A stretch of DNA of 64,000 bases from Gammaproteobacteria bacterium (GTDB taxonomy: Bacteria > Pseudomonadota > Gammaproteobacteria > Pseudomonadales > JADFDG01): the NCBI GenBank assembly GCA_018262975.1, contig JADFDG010000002.1, forward strand, positions 157,523 to 221,522. Reading direction: 5' to 3'. The position numbers and the translations under genes are program-made. Shown piece by piece: positions 28,300 through 37,051 of this stretch (within the stretch, counting starts at the first letter, position 1; the number at the start of each line of letters is the position of its first letter). The notes below the pieces were generated by a model. The model was given only the letters and a program-made list of their open reading frames with translations, was not told the origin of the DNA and searched no databases.

Positions 28300-29199
28300 T
28301 CAGTGCATCCGCCGCATGTATGCGAGCGAGTTGTCGAAACGCACCTTGTCCATGTTCGGGTGTTGCCAGTCCACCACTTCGCCCAGTCCCAGCACCATCA
28401 GCCCGCCGGGGGCCAGCCGGTCGGCCAGGCGGGTGACGATCTCGCGCTTACGCCAGCGGCGGAAGTAGATCAGCATGTTCTGGCAGTAAATCAGGTCGAC
28501 GTCCTGGAACGGCACCTTGTGCAATTCCAGCACGTTAACACGCGCAAAACAGATGCGACCCTTCAGTTCGGCGGAGATCTCGTATTCCCGGTCGCTTATC
28601 TTCGTGAACCAGCGCTCCCGCAGTGCCGGCTCCACCAGCTCGACCTTGCGGGCGCCGTAGACGCCGCGGCGGGCCTTGGCCAGCACCGGCAGGCTGATGT
28701 CGGTGGCGGTAATGCCCCAGTAGGGCTTCACCTTGAGCTCCTCGAACAGGCCGGTGAGCAGCATGGCCAGCGAATAGGGCTCCTCTCCCGAGGAACAGCC
28801 CACCGACCAGACATTGAAGTTCTGCGGCGGCCGCGCGGAGGTGAAGCGGTCGCGGACGTACTTCTCCACCAGGTCGTAGGACCCGCGGTGGCGGAAGAAA
28901 CTGGTTTCCTGGACGGTGAGGCGGTCGACGAGGATCGACCACTCCATGATGGTGTCGGCCGCCGGCCGGTTGACCAGCTGCTCGTAATAGACGTCGTAGC
29001 GCTCCAGCCCGAGCTCGCGCATGCGCATGGCCAGGCTGGTCTCGAGGAATGTCTTGCGCTCGGGCGCCAGGGCCATGCCGGTGCGCTCTTCAAGCAAAGC
29101 CTGCCACAGACGGAACTGTTCCTCGTCCATCTCCGGCAGGTTGCGCATCGACCAGTGCTGGGCCACTCCGCCGCTCCCGAGCGTCTCCACTGTGACCAC
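28300..29199 (-). CDS. pilK: CheR-type methyltransferase PilK
   Basis: Methylates glutamates of the PilJ receptor using SAM. The protein has the CheR arrangement: an N-terminal helical domain (residues about 20-95, with RLTVQETSFFRHRGSYDLV) and a methyltransferase domain with VWSVGCSSGEEPYSLAML, TDISLPVLAKARRGVYG and DLIYCQNMLIYF. Start choice is uncertain: the longest frame begins with GTG at 29199, while an ATG at 29148 would remove 17 residues; neither has a good Shine-Dalgarno. It lies between pilJ and chpA, 56 bases before chpA. A terminator-like hairpin separates it from pilJ. Confidence 0.92.
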   Translation of the reverse strand: MVTVETLGSGGVAQHWSMRNLPEMDEEQFRLWQALLEERTGMALAPERKTFLETSLAMRMRELGLERYDVYYEQLVNRPAADTIMEWSILVDRLTVQETSFFRHRGSYDLVEKYVRDRFTSARPPQNFNVWSVGCSSGEEPYSLAMLLTGLFEELKVKPYWGITATDISLPVLAKARRGVYGARKVELVEPALRERWFTKISDREYEISAELKGRICFARVNVLELHKVPFQDVDLIYCQNMLIYFRRWRKREIVTRLADRLAPGGLMVLGLGEVVDWQHPNMDKVRFDNSLAYMRRMH

Positions 29200-29200
29200 A

Positions 29201-29227
29201 AAGCCGCAACGGTGGCCGCTGCGGCTT
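29201..29227. repeat. inverted repeat between pilJ and pilK
   Basis: AAGCCGCA (29201-29208) and TGCGGCTT (29220-29227) are perfect 8-bp arms around 11 bases, just upstream of the pilK GTG. Together with the hairpin next to it, this could shape the pilJ-pilK mRNA junction. No further function can be assigned. Confidence 0.4.
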
Positions 29228-29231
29228 CAGG

Positions 29232-29255
29232 AAAAGGCCCGGGCGTGCCCGGGCC
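29232..29255 (-). terminator. intrinsic-terminator-like hairpin after pilJ
   Basis: Reading the minus strand, GGCCCGGGC and GCCCGGGCC form a perfect 9-bp stem with a 2-base loop, followed by TTTT. It sits between the end of pilJ and the start of pilK. Transcription runs from pilJ to pilK on this strand only if pilK is downstream, which it is by coordinate; the hairpin could therefore lower expression of pilK-chpABC relative to pilGHIJ. The T-run is short, so termination would be partial. Confidence 0.5.
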
Positions 29256-29283
29256 CGACGACGACGCCGGAGCGCCGCCGCGC

Positions 29284-31395
29284 TTACATGTATTCCGGCA
29301 GCTTGAAGCCCGCTACCGAATTGCGCAGTTCGGCCGCCATCTCCGCGAGGTTTCCGATCGACTTCGCGGTGGCGGTCGTACCGGCGGAGGTCTGCGACGT
29401 GATCTCCTGGATAACGTTCATCGTGTTGGAGATGTGGCCGGCCGACGCCGCCTGCTGGCGTGCAGCGTTCGAGATGTTCTGGATGAGTTCTGCCAGCGTC
29501 TTCGATACGTTCTCGATCTCTTCCAGCGCCACACCTGCGTCCTGCGCGAGGCGCGCACCGCGCACTACTTCCGAAGTCGTCTGCTCCATGGAGATAACGG
29601 CTTCGTTGGTGTCGGTCTGAATCGTTTTGACCAGCGTTTCGATCTGCTTGGCGGCGGCAGACGAACGTTCTGCAAGGCGCTGTACTTCGTCGGCTACCAC
29701 CGCGAAGCCGCGGCCCGCGTCGCCGGCCATGGACGCCTGGATGGCGGCGTTAAGAGCAAGGATGTTCGTCTGGTCCGCGATGTCGGTAATCAGCGATACG
29801 ATGTCACCGATCTCCTGCGACGATTCACCCAGACGTTTAATACGCTTCGAGGTTTCCTGGATCTGCTCGCGGATGGTGTCCATGCCGCGGATCGTCGCCT
29901 GTACCACCTCGGCGCCCTTGTTGGCGATCGCTACCGAGCGTTCTGCTACCGCGGCCGATTCGGCGGCGTTCGCGGATACCTGGTCAATCGACACCGCCAT
30001 CTCGTTGATGGCGGCGGACGCGCCGGCGATTTCCTGCGCCTGGTGCTCGGCAGCTTCCGCGAGGTGCATGGCGGTCGACTGCGTTTCCTGGGCAGCGGAC
30101 GACACCTGCACGGCCGTCTGGTTGATGGTGGATACCAGGCTGCGCAGCTGGTCGATAGCGAAGTTGATCGAGTCCGCGATCGCGCCCGTGAAGTCCTCGG
30201 ATACCGTCGCGGTAATGGAAAGGTCGCCGTCGGCGAGGTCGCCCAGTTCGTCGAGCAGTCGCAGAATCGCCTGCTGGTTGCGCTCGTTTTCCTTTTCAAC
30301 CGTTTCGCGGCGCTTGCGGTCTTCGCCGCGCTGGATGATGAACAGGAAGGCGAACAGCGCCAGGCCGGCCAGCGCGAACAGCGCACCGATGTACACCAGG
30401 AAGCCACCGGTCTGGCGGCTGGCCGCTTCGTTGGCCACGATGGTGGAGGAGTCGAGCAGCGCCTGCGAGTCGGCGAAGATCTTGTTGGCGGCGTCACGCA
30501 CCTGGAACAGTTCCGGCGAGGTCTCGAGGATCTCGTCCACCGAACCCTGCACGTATTCCTCGAACAGGTCGGAAATCTCGGCCAGCGAATCGATCGCCTC
30601 CTCGTCTTCCACCTTCTCGATCTCGAGGGCGTTGTCGCCGTTGATCATGCCCTTGAGTACGCGGTCGAACAGGTTGGCGTCGCGGCCGAAGGCGTCGGCG
30701 GCGACCACGGCATCCTCACCACCCTGCAGCACCTTGGCGATCGAGCGGACGATACGCTCGGCCAGCCAGCTCTGGCGCTGGGCGATGGCGACCTGGTCCG
30801 GGTCAGCCTCGGATTCCACCAGCGTATCAACGACGGTCTCGTATTCGGCCTGCAGCTGCGGGATGGTTTCCGACAGCGTCTTCGCCACCTCGTGCAGGTC
30901 GAGTACGGTGTCCTCGCCCTCGAGAATCGTCTTGGTCTGCGGTTCCACGCGACCCCAGACTTCCTCGAGCTTCTTCATCTCCTCGATGTCTTCGGCGGCG
31001 CTGGAATCCTTGAGGTCAGCCCACTTGTCCGCGAACTCCTTCCGCACGCCGTCCAGCGCACGGAATGCAGCCGGGTTGCCGGCGGCGGCTTCCAGCGCGT
31101 TCTTGGCAAGGTTCTGCGACAGTACGCGCAGCTCGGACGCGTTCTGTACGGCGCCGGTAACGCCGGCGGCGCGGAAGTAGACGATGCCGAAGATCACCAG
31201 CGCGGCCAGTACCAGCGCACCGCCGGCGGCGCCCAGGTACAGGCGCACGTTGCCGCCCTGCTCGGAGGCACCCTGCTCGGCGATCTCGCCGAGGTTGCCC
31301 CGCATCCTGGCGATGACTTCCCTGACCTTCGCACCGACCTGCGCCAGCTTCTGGCCAAACCCGGCCATTTGCGGGGGGAGTTGAACCTGCTTCAT
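29284..31395 (-). CDS. pilJ: methyl-accepting chemotaxis receptor PilJ
   Basis: Transmembrane receptor of the Chp system, thought to sense pilin or surface contact. 703 residues: a cytoplasmic leader, TM1 (52-74), a periplasmic helical PilJ-type domain (75-329), TM2 (330-354), HAMP, then a long signalling coiled coil. The coiled coil holds the highly conserved hairpin [20 protein letters not shown] and [12 protein letters not shown]. Codons in the signalling half (about 29400-30150) are visibly more A/T-ending (AAA, ATT, GTT, GTA) than in neighbours. The ATG at 31395, with GGAG ten bases ahead, was preferred over a GTG at 31437. It follows pilI by about 50 bases. Confidence 0.95.
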   Translation of the reverse strand: MKQVQLPPQMAGFGQKLAQVGAKVREVIARMRGNLGEIAEQGASEQGGNVRLYLGAAGGALVLAALVIFGIVYFRAAGVTGAVQNASELRVLSQNLAKNALEAAAGNPAAFRALDGVRKEFADKWADLKDSSAAEDIEEMKKLEEVWGRVEPQTKTILEGEDTVLDLHEVAKTLSETIPQLQAEYETVVDTLVESEADPDQVAIAQRQSWLAERIVRSIAKVLQGGEDAVVAADAFGRDANLFDRVLKGMINGDNALEIEKVEDEEAIDSLAEISDLFEEYVQGSVDEILETSPELFQVRDAANKIFADSQALLDSSTIVANEAASRQTGGFLVYIGALFALAGLALFAFLFIIQRGEDRKRRETVEKENERNQQAILRLLDELGDLADGDLSITATVSEDFTGAIADSINFAIDQLRSLVSTINQTAVQVSSAAQETQSTAMHLAEAAEHQAQEIAGASAAINEMAVSIDQVSANAAESAAVAERSVAIANKGAEVVQATIRGMDTIREQIQETSKRIKRLGESSQEIGDIVSLITDIADQTNILALNAAIQASMAGDAGRGFAVVADEVQRLAERSSAAAKQIETLVKTIQTDTNEAVISMEQTTSEVVRGARLAQDAGVALEEIENVSKTLAELIQNISNAARQQAASAGHISNTMNVIQEITSQTSAGTTATAKSIGNLAEMAAELRNSVAGFKLPEYM

Positions 31396-31446
31396 ACGCT
31401 TGAGGCTCCAGCCTTCGTCCTTCGTTCTTGTTTTCACGGCACCGGA

Positions 31447-31992
31447 TCAGCCGGTGCGCGCAACCTGCATGAATCGTGGGTCTTCGGCGAGGCGGTGCGG
31501 ACTGAACACGATCCAGGTGCCGTCCTCGCGGGTGTACGAACCGTCGGTATACGGGGCGATCGCCGGGTCCTGCTCGCCGGAATCGCGGCGATAACTGTCC
31601 ACCGGGAAATGCTGCATGCCCATCACGTCGTCGACGACGAGGCCGGAATAGACCTCGCCGTGGTCGAGCACCAGCAGGCGGCGTTTCTTTTCCTGCAGGG
31701 CCGACTTGCGATTGAAATAGCCGATGAGGTCCATGATGGGCAGCAGGCGGCCGCGCACGTTGGCGATGCCTTTCATCCAGCCCAGCACGCCGGGCACGCG
31801 CGTGTAGCGCGGCACGTGCAGGATCTCGGAAACCTCGGGGATGGGCGCGACGTATTTCACGCCGTCCATGGTGAAGCCGATGCCGCTCCAGTACTCGACC
31901 ACCTCGGCCTGCTGCGGCAGGCCGGCCGCGCGCTCGCGGCACAGCCGCTGCAGGGCGACGAGTTTGAGGTAGGCGGCCTGCGAGTCGGACAT
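31447..31992 (-). CDS. pilI: CheW-like adaptor PilI
   Basis: Links PilJ to the ChpA kinase in the polar array. 181 residues with a CheW fold: the FTMDGVKYVAPIPEVSEIL strand pair, RVPGVLGWMKGIANVRGRLLPIMDLIGYF (read in two parts), and LVLDHGEVYSGLVVDDVMGM. The ATG at 31992 is 7 bases downstream of the pilH stop; a GTG at 32007 that overlaps pilH is possible. The gene order pilG-H-I-J supports the assignment. Confidence 0.93.
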   Translation of the reverse strand: MSDSQAAYLKLVALQRLCRERAAGLPQQAEVVEYWSGIGFTMDGVKYVAPIPEVSEILHVPRYTRVPGVLGWMKGIANVRGRLLPIMDLIGYFNRKSALQEKKRRLLVLDHGEVYSGLVVDDVMGMQHFPVDSYRRDSGEQDPAIAPYTDGSYTREDGTWIVFSPHRLAEDPRFMQVARTG

Positions 31993-31999
31993 GGAACGG

Positions 32000-32368
32000 T
32001 CACCCACCAGCCAGGCAGCGGTTGATGACGTCCAGCAGCACCGCCTCGTCCACCGGCTTGGTCAGGTAATCGCGCGCGCCCTGGCGCTTGCCCCAGACGC
32101 GGTCGGTTTCCTGGTCCTTGGTGGTGACGATCACCACCGGGATGTGCGCGGTGTCGGCGCCCTTGGTGAGCTGGCGGGTCGCCTGGAAGCCGTTGAGCCC
32201 CGGCATGACCACGTCCATCAGCACCAGGTCGGGCTTTTCCTGGCGGGCCACGGCGACGCCGTCGGCGCCGTTGGCGGCCTCGAGCACCCGGTGCCCGTGG
32301 CGCTCCAGGATCTCGCGGAACTTGTAGGTCTCGGTCGGCGAGTCGTCGACGATGAGGATGCGCGCCAT
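32000..32368 (-). CDS. pilH: response regulator PilH
   Basis: A single-domain CheY-like receiver, 122 residues, and one of the two outputs of ChpA. In Pseudomonas PilH is linked to retraction or acts as a phosphate sink. The acidic pocket (ILIVDDSPTET), phospho-acceptor Asp52 (LVLMDVVMPGLNG), switch Thr (VVIVTTKDQ) and Lys104 (YLTKPVDE) are all present. It begins 17 bases after pilG. There is no output domain, so it acts by protein binding. Confidence 0.95.
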   Translation of the reverse strand: MARILIVDDSPTETYKFREILERHGHRVLEAANGADGVAVARQEKPDLVLMDVVMPGLNGFQATRQLTKGADTAHIPVVIVTTKDQETDRVWGKRQGARDYLTKPVDEAVLLDVINRCLAGG

Positions 32369-32385
32369 GGTCGGCCCCTTGCTGG

Positions 32386-32769
32386 TTACTTCTTGACGTG
32401 TTGCTCGATGGCGCCGAGCAGTTCGTCCTTGCTGAAGGGCTTGGTGAGGTACTGGTCCGAGCCGACGATGCGGCCCTTGGCCTTGTCGAACAGGCCGTCC
32501 TTGGAGGACAGCATGATCACCGGCGTGGACTTGAAATTGCTGTTGTTCTTGATCAGCGCGCAGGTCTGGTAGCCGTCCAGGCGCGGCATCATGATGTCGA
32601 CGAAGATGATGTCCGGGTTGGTATCGGCGATCTTGGCCAGGGCGTCGAACCCGTCGGTGGCGGTGATGACTTCGCAACCGGCTTTCTGCAACAGGGTTTC
32701 CGCGGTCCGGCGAATGGTCTTGGAGTCATCGATGACCATGACCTTCAGACCTTCGAGATTCTGGCTCAT
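32386..32769 (-). CDS. pilG: response regulator PilG
   Basis: The first gene of the operon and the second CheY-like output. In Pseudomonas it promotes pilus extension and cAMP signalling. 127 residues; acidic pocket VMVIDDSKTIR, phospho-acceptor Asp58 (IIFVDIMMPRLDG), VIMLSSKDGL and YLTKPFSKDELL. The ATG at 32769 gives the standard N-terminus; the open frame upstream is in untranslated leader. Its leader contains a strong terminator-like hairpin. Confidence 0.95.
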   Translation of the reverse strand: MSQNLEGLKVMVIDDSKTIRRTAETLLQKAGCEVITATDGFDALAKIADTNPDIIFVDIMMPRLDGYQTCALIKNNSNFKSTPVIMLSSKDGLFDKAKGRIVGSDQYLTKPFSKDELLGAIEQHVKK

Positions 32770-32843
32770 CGTCTGCAGCCTTGCGTTTGGGTGAGAGGGT
32801 GTCTGCCGCCGCGAACGGTGGGCCACGGCGGGCGGGCCCTACG

Positions 32844-32877
32844 AAAAAGGCCCTAAAAAGCATCAAGGGCCGTTTTT
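32844..32877 (-). terminator. intrinsic terminator/attenuator in the pilG leader
   Basis: GGCCCT and AGGGCC form a 6-bp stem with an A-rich 11-base loop. The hairpin is flanked by AAAAA on one side and GTTTTT on the other, so it reads as an intrinsic terminator on both strands. The region between it and pilG (32770-32843) is GC-rich without a promoter-like sequence, while AT-rich DNA with possible promoters lies beyond it (32878-32945). A transcript of pilG would then have to read through it, suggesting attenuation. A smaller ACGGG/CCCGT hairpin lies at about 32928-32942. Confidence 0.65.
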
Positions 32878-33042
32878 AACACAGTTTCGCGGCTCAATAC
32901 CATAACCGCCCATAAACACGGGAAAAACCCGTTTTCCCTGACCGCCACGGCCGTCTCTGCCGGCCACCCTTCCGGGCCGGCGGGGCAACCGCTAGGATAG
33001 CCGGCGACCCCCGCGCGTTCCCTCCCGTTTCCGGCGACCCGA

Positions 33043-34002
33043 ATGCCCGTAACCCTCGGCGTGGTGATGGACCCCATCGGCTCCATCAAGCCTTACAAGG
33101 ACTCCACCTTTGCCATGCTGCTGGCCGCCCGGGCCCGCGGCTGGCAGGTGCGCTATTTCGAACCCGCCGACCTCTACCTGCGGGACGGGGTGGCGCGTGG
33201 CCGCTGGCGGTCGCTGGAGGTCCGCGACGACCCGGCCGACTGGTTCACCCTCGGTGACGGCGGCGACGCGGCCCTGGGCGACCTCGACATCATCCTGATG
33301 CGCCAGGATCCGCCGATCACCAACGCCTACCTCTACGTGACCTACCTGCTGGAGATGGCCGAGGCCGCCGGTGCGCTGGTAGCCAACCGCCCGGCCAGCG
33401 TGCGCGACGCCAACGAGAAACTGTTCGCCGCCCGCTTCCCGCAATGCATGGTCCCCACGCTGGTCAGCAGCGACAGCGAGCGCCTGCGCGCCTTCATCCG
33501 CGAGCAGGGCGACGTGATCGTCAAGCCGCTGGACGCCATGGGCGGCGCCGGGGTGTTCCGCCTGGCGGCCGGCGGCCCCAACATCGGCGCCACCCTGGAG
33601 ATCCTCACCGCCAACGGCAGCCTGCACGTGATGGCGCAGCGCTACATCCCGGAGATCGTCCACGGCGACAAGCGCATCCTGATGATCGACGGCGAGCCGG
33701 TGCCGTTCGCGCTGGCGCGCATCCCGCAGGGCGACGAGGTGCGTGGCAACCTCGCCGCCGGTGGCCGCGGCGAAGGCCGCGAACTGACCGCCCGCGACCG
33801 CTGGATCGCCGCGCAGATCGGGCCGACCTTGAAGGAAAAGGGGCTTATCTTCGTCGGACTGGACGTGATCGGCGACTATCTTACGGAAATCAACGTCACC
33901 AGCCCGACCTGCATCCGCGAGCTCGATGCCGCCTACGGGCTGGACATCGCCGGCCAGTTGCTGGACCACCTCGCCGGCCGCCTGGCCGGGCGGCGGGCAT
34001 GA
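33043..34002 (+). CDS. gshB: glutathione synthetase
   Basis: Joins gamma-glutamylcysteine and glycine with ATP to make glutathione in the cytoplasm. The 319-residue ATP-grasp protein starts with LGVVMDPIGSIKPYKDSTFAML, then DIILMRQDPPITNAYLY, the grasp loop VIVKPLDAMGGAGVFRL, MAQRYIPEIVHGDKRI, and the metal/ATP end FVGLDVIGDYLTEINVTSPT. It is divergent from pilG across 273 bases. The stop overlaps the start of the TonB-like gene (ATGA). gshB beside pilG is the arrangement known from Pseudomonas. Confidence 0.98.
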   Translation: MPVTLGVVMDPIGSIKPYKDSTFAMLLAARARGWQVRYFEPADLYLRDGVARGRWRSLEVRDDPADWFTLGDGGDAALGDLDIILMRQDPPITNAYLYVTYLLEMAEAAGALVANRPASVRDANEKLFAARFPQCMVPTLVSSDSERLRAFIREQGDVIVKPLDAMGGAGVFRLAAGGPNIGATLEILTANGSLHVMAQRYIPEIVHGDKRILMIDGEPVPFALARIPQGDEVRGNLAAGGRGEGRELTARDRWIAAQIGPTLKEKGLIFVGLDVIGDYLTEINVTSPTCIRELDAAYGLDIAGQLLDHLAGRLAGRRA

Positions 34003-34886
34003 GCCTGGTGGCCCCGGCCCCCTGGCAGCGGCACAGCCAGGATCGCCTGACCTGGGCGCTGGTGGCCGCGCTCGGCGTGCACGCCCTGGTCGGCATTGGC
34101 GTCCACTTCATCCCGGAAGACAGCAATCCCACGGCGAACGTCCTCGAAGTCACCCTGGCGCACTTCCGCAGCCAGCAGGCGCCGCGCGAGGCTGACTTCG
34201 TCGCCCAGGCCAACCAGGTCGGCTCGGGCACCGAGGCCGAGAAGCGCCTGCTGACCACCACCGAGCAGGCGCCCATCGAGGACGACACCATCCGCGAGAC
34301 CCTGCAGACGGAGGAAGCCGCGCGCGCCCCCGCCAAGGACAACCGCCACAACCTGGTGGTCACCCGCAGCAAGAGTCCGCGCAAGGCCGGCAAGGCCCAG
34401 CAGTTGCGCGAAACGCGCGAGGCGCGCCAGGCCGAGCAGGACGCCTTCGAGCGCCGCCGCCAGGAGATCGCCAGCCTGGAGGCGCAACTGGCCCGGGAAA
34501 AGGAGGCCTACGCCAAGCGTCCGAAGGTCCGCCAGCTCACCTCGGTGTCCACCCGCGAGAGCTTCGACGCCCTCTACGTGGAAGCCTTCCGCCGCGAGGT
34601 CGAGGCCGTGGGCACCCGCAATTTCCCCGAGCAGGCGCTGCGCGAACACAAGTTCGGCCAGGTGCGCCTGATGGTGGCGCTCAACCCCGACGGCAAGGTG
34701 CGCAACATCGAGGTGCTGAAGTCTTCCGGGCACCGCTTCCTCGACGAGGCCGCCATGCGCTCGGTGCGGCTGGCCGCGCCGTTCGCGCCCTTCCCGCCGG
34801 AGATGCGCCGCATCACCGACATCCTCGAGATCATCCGCACCTGGAAGTACGACGAGCGCCAGGCGGTATCGTCCGAGGGCGGCTGA
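33999..34886 (+). CDS. TonB-like energy-transducing protein
   Basis: A 295-residue, one-pass inner-membrane protein. A membrane anchor (LTWALVAALGVHALVGIGVHF, near residues 17-37) is followed by a charged, probably coiled-coil periplasmic spacer, rich in RETREARQAEQDAFERRRQE. A C-terminal TonB domain (about 205-290) includes GQVRLMVALNPDGKVRNIEVL and FLDEAAMRSVRLAAPFAPFP. There is no proline-rich PE/PK linker. It may energise an outer-membrane receptor; in Pseudomonas a tonB-type gene at this site has been connected with pilus motility, from recollection. No exbBD is adjacent. Translationally coupled to gshB. Confidence 0.9.
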   Translation: MSLVAPAPWQRHSQDRLTWALVAALGVHALVGIGVHFIPEDSNPTANVLEVTLAHFRSQQAPREADFVAQANQVGSGTEAEKRLLTTTEQAPIEDDTIRETLQTEEAARAPAKDNRHNLVVTRSKSPRKAGKAQQLRETREARQAEQDAFERRRQEIASLEAQLAREKEAYAKRPKVRQLTSVSTRESFDALYVEAFRREVEAVGTRNFPEQALREHKFGQVRLMVALNPDGKVRNIEVLKSSGHRFLDEAAMRSVRLAAPFAPFPPEMRRITDILEIIRTWKYDERQAVSSEGG

Positions 34887-34899
34887 GGCCGTCGCGACT

Positions 34900-34905
34900 T
34901 ATAAT
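34900..34905 (+). promoter_or_regulatory. TATAAT box immediately before yqgE
   Basis: A consensus -10 hexamer ends five bases before the yqgE ATG. If used, the transcript would start at or inside the start codon, giving a leaderless mRNA. No convincing -35 is seen at the normal distance. Confidence 0.4.
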
Positions 34906-34910
34906 GGGGG

Positions 34911-35492
34911 ATGGACATCGACTCCCCCTCCTCCCTGCGTCACCAGCTGCTGGTTGCCATGCCGCAGCTGGACGACCCGCATTTCCACCAGACCGTGACC
35001 TGGCTGTTCGAGCACGGGCCGGAAGGCGCCATGGGCGTGATCATCAACCGCCCGATGGACGTGACCATCAGCGAGTTGCTCGAGCAACTCGACATCACGG
35101 TGGCGCCGGAGGCGGACCTGTCGCGGCACGAAGTGCTGTACGGCGGCCCCGTGCACGCCAACCGCGGCTTCGTGCTGCACCGCACCGACCCGGCGTTGCC
35201 GCAGTGGAAACACAGTGCGCAGTTCGACAACGGCGTCACCCTGGCCACCAGCCGTGACGTGCTCGAGGCGATCGCCGCCGGCACCGGCCCGGCGCGCAGC
35301 ATCATCACCCTCGGCCATGCCGGCTGGGGCGCCGGCCAGCTCGAACGCGAGCTGGCGGAGAATTCCTGGCTGGCCGTGCCGGCCGACCTCGACCTGCTGT
35401 TCGAGTTGCCGTTCGAGGCGCGCTGGGCGGCAGCGGCGCGGCGCATCGGCGTGGACATCGCCCTGATCAGCACGCAGGCCGGCCATGCCTGA
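34911..35492 (+). CDS. yqgE: YqgE family protein (UPF0301)
   Basis: A 193-residue cytoplasmic protein of the widespread UPF0301/AlgH family. Family motifs are HQLLVAMPQLDDPHFHQTV, EGAMGVIINRPM, VLYGGPVHANRGFVLH and ITLGHAGWGAGQLERELAENSWL (quoted in part). Its biochemical role is unknown; Pseudomonas AlgH was first linked to alginate regulation. It overlaps the next gene by eight bases, the usual yqgE-ruvX pairing. No Shine-Dalgarno precedes the ATG other than a G-run that is too close. Confidence 0.96.
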   Translation: MDIDSPSSLRHQLLVAMPQLDDPHFHQTVTWLFEHGPEGAMGVIINRPMDVTISELLEQLDITVAPEADLSRHEVLYGGPVHANRGFVLHRTDPALPQWKHSAQFDNGVTLATSRDVLEAIAAGTGPARSIITLGHAGWGAGQLERELAENSWLAVPADLDLLFELPFEARWAAAARRIGVDIALISTQAGHA

Positions 35493-35937
35493 GGTGCGCG
35501 ACGAAACCACCGTGCTGGGCTTCGACTTCGGTACCAAGCGCATCGGCGTGGCGATCGGCAACACCCTGACCGGCACCGCGCGCCCGCTCACCGTGCTGCC
35601 GGCGCGCGACGGTGTGCCCGACTGGACGCAACTGGCGGCGCTGGTCGCGGAGTGGAAGCCGGGCCGGCTGGTCGTTGGCCTGCCGCTGAACATGGACGGC
35701 AGCGAAAGCGAGCTGTCCACGCGCGCGCGCAGTTTCGGCCGCAAGCTCGCCGGCCGCCTGGTACTGCCGGTGGACGTGATGGACGAGCGGCTGTCGAGCT
35801 TCGAGGCGCGCGGCGAGCTGCTGCGCGGCCACGACCGTCGCGGCAAGCCGGAAGTGGATGCGCTGGCCGCGGCACTGATCGTCGAATCCTGGCTGGCAGA
35901 ACGCGCGCAGGGTCAGGCACCGGCCGGCGACCACTGA
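35485..35937 (+). CDS. ruvX: RuvX/YqgF-type RNase H-like nuclease
   Basis: 150 residues with an RNase H fold: VLGFDFGTKRIGVAIGNTLT at the start, then LVVGLPLNMDGSES, VMDERLSSFEARGELL, and VDALAAALIVESWLA at the end. The family has been described both as a Holliday-junction resolvase and as a processing factor for the 16S rRNA 5' end. The first Asp (FDFG) and later Glu/Asp form the metal site. It overlaps yqgE and is followed by pyrB without the pyrR gene that often sits between them. Confidence 0.96.
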   Translation: MPEVRDETTVLGFDFGTKRIGVAIGNTLTGTARPLTVLPARDGVPDWTQLAALVAEWKPGRLVVGLPLNMDGSESELSTRARSFGRKLAGRLVLPVDVMDERLSSFEARGELLRGHDRRGKPEVDALAAALIVESWLAERAQGQAPAGDH

Positions 35938-35953
35938 GCCACCAGCCGCGGCG

Positions 35954-35978
35954 GCGATGGCGCCGGCAACGCCATCGC
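35954..35978 (+). promoter_or_regulatory. hairpin in the ruvX-pyrB gap
   Basis: GCGATGGCG and CGCCATCGC are perfect 9-bp arms around CCGGCAA, 16 bases after the ruvX stop. No T-run follows. A -10-like TAGAAT lies at 35982-35987. It might end ruvX messages or act in the pyrB leader; there is no sign of a leader peptide with a pyrimidine-sensing run. Confidence 0.35.
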
Positions 35979-36045
35979 GGCTAGAATGACGCCGCCGCGA
36001 CACGACAAGCCCACAACGGGCAAAGCACCGGTCCGGCAGGCCAAC

Positions 36046-37041
36046 ATGAACGAAGCCGCGATTCCGGCCCACGTGCGCCTGCAGCTCAACGAGCAGGGGC
36101 AGCTGAGGCATTTCCTGACCACCGACAGCCTGCCGCGCGGGCTGCTCACCGAAATCCTTGATACCGCCGCCACCTTCGTCAGTACCGACGAGCGCGCACC
36201 GAAGAAGGTGCCGCTGTTGCGCGGCAAGACCATCGTCAACCTGTTCTTCGAGCCCAGCACCCGCACGCGCACCACCTTCGAGGTGGCCGCCAAGCGCCTG
36301 TCGGCGGACGTGCTGAACATCGACATCGGCCGCTCGTCCACCTCCAAGGGCGAGACGCTGATGGACATGCTGTGGAACCTCGAGGCAATGGGCGCCGACA
36401 TGTTCATCGTGCGCCACGGCGACTCCGGTGCACCGCACTTCATCGCCGAGCACGTCACGCCGAAGGTCGCGGTGATCAACGCCGGCGACGGCCGCCACGC
36501 GCACCCCACGCAGGCGATGCTGGACATGTTCACCATCCGCCACTTCAAGGGCGACTTCACGAAGCTCACAGTGGCGATCGTCGGCGACATCCTGCACTCG
36601 CGGGTCGCGCGCTCCGGCATCGCCGCGCTGCGCGCGCTGGGCTGCCCGGACATCCGCATCGTCGCGCCGCGCACCTTGCTGCCGGCCGATGCCGAGTCGC
36701 TGGGCGCGAAGGTGTACACCAACCTCACCGACGGCATCCGCGACGCCGACGTGGTGATGGCGCTGCGCCTGCAGAAAGAACGCATGACCAGCGCGCTGCT
36801 GCCCTCCGAACAGGAGTTCTACCGGCTGTACGGCCTCACCGGCGAGAAGCTCCGCGCCGCGAAGCCGGACGCCATCGTGATGCACCCGGGGCCCATCAAC
36901 CGCGGCGTGGAAATCGCCAGTGACGTCGCCGACGGCGCGCAGTCGGTGATCCTGCAGCAGGTGACCTTCGGGATTGCCGTGCGCATGGCGGTAATGGCGA
37001 TGTGCATGAACGGCCAGGGCCACGTGCCCGCCAGCGAATGA
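36046..37041 (+). CDS. pyrB: aspartate carbamoyltransferase catalytic chain
   Basis: Condenses carbamoyl phosphate with aspartate, the first committed step of pyrimidine synthesis. 331 residues; carbamoyl-phosphate motif [39 protein letters not shown], catalytic [27 protein letters not shown] and [12 protein letters not shown]. The ATG at 36046 gives the length and N-terminus ([12 protein letters not shown]) of the Pseudomonas enzyme; an earlier ATG at 35986 would add 20 unlikely residues. It pairs with the inactive dihydroorotase-like gene 10 bases downstream, with which it should form the large pseudomonad-type complex. Confidence 0.97.
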   Translation: MNEAAIPAHVRLQLNEQGQLRHFLTTDSLPRGLLTEILDTAATFVSTDERAPKKVPLLRGKTIVNLFFEPSTRTRTTFEVAAKRLSADVLNIDIGRSSTSKGETLMDMLWNLEAMGADMFIVRHGDSGAPHFIAEHVTPKVAVINAGDGRHAHPTQAMLDMFTIRHFKGDFTKLTVAIVGDILHSRVARSGIAALRALGCPDIRIVAPRTLLPADAESLGAKVYTNLTDGIRDADVVMALRLQKERMTSALLPSEQEFYRLYGLTGEKLRAAKPDAIVMHPGPINRGVEIASDVADGAQSVILQQVTFGIAVRMAVMAMCMNGQGHVPASE

Positions 37042-37051
37042 GGAGCCGGAC

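Noticed and set aside
19661-28468. Very long plus-strand open frames (about 1300 and 1600 codons) opposite chpA, and another at 28255-32025 opposite pilK-pilJ-pilI
   Set aside because: They lie antisense to well-supported genes, have His/Arg/Gly/Gln-biased composition without domains, and follow from high GC at third codon positions.
35938-36045. A short pyrR or leader-peptide gene before pyrB
   Set aside because: Only 108 bases available, with no suitable start or pyrimidine-run leader; just a hairpin and a weak -10.
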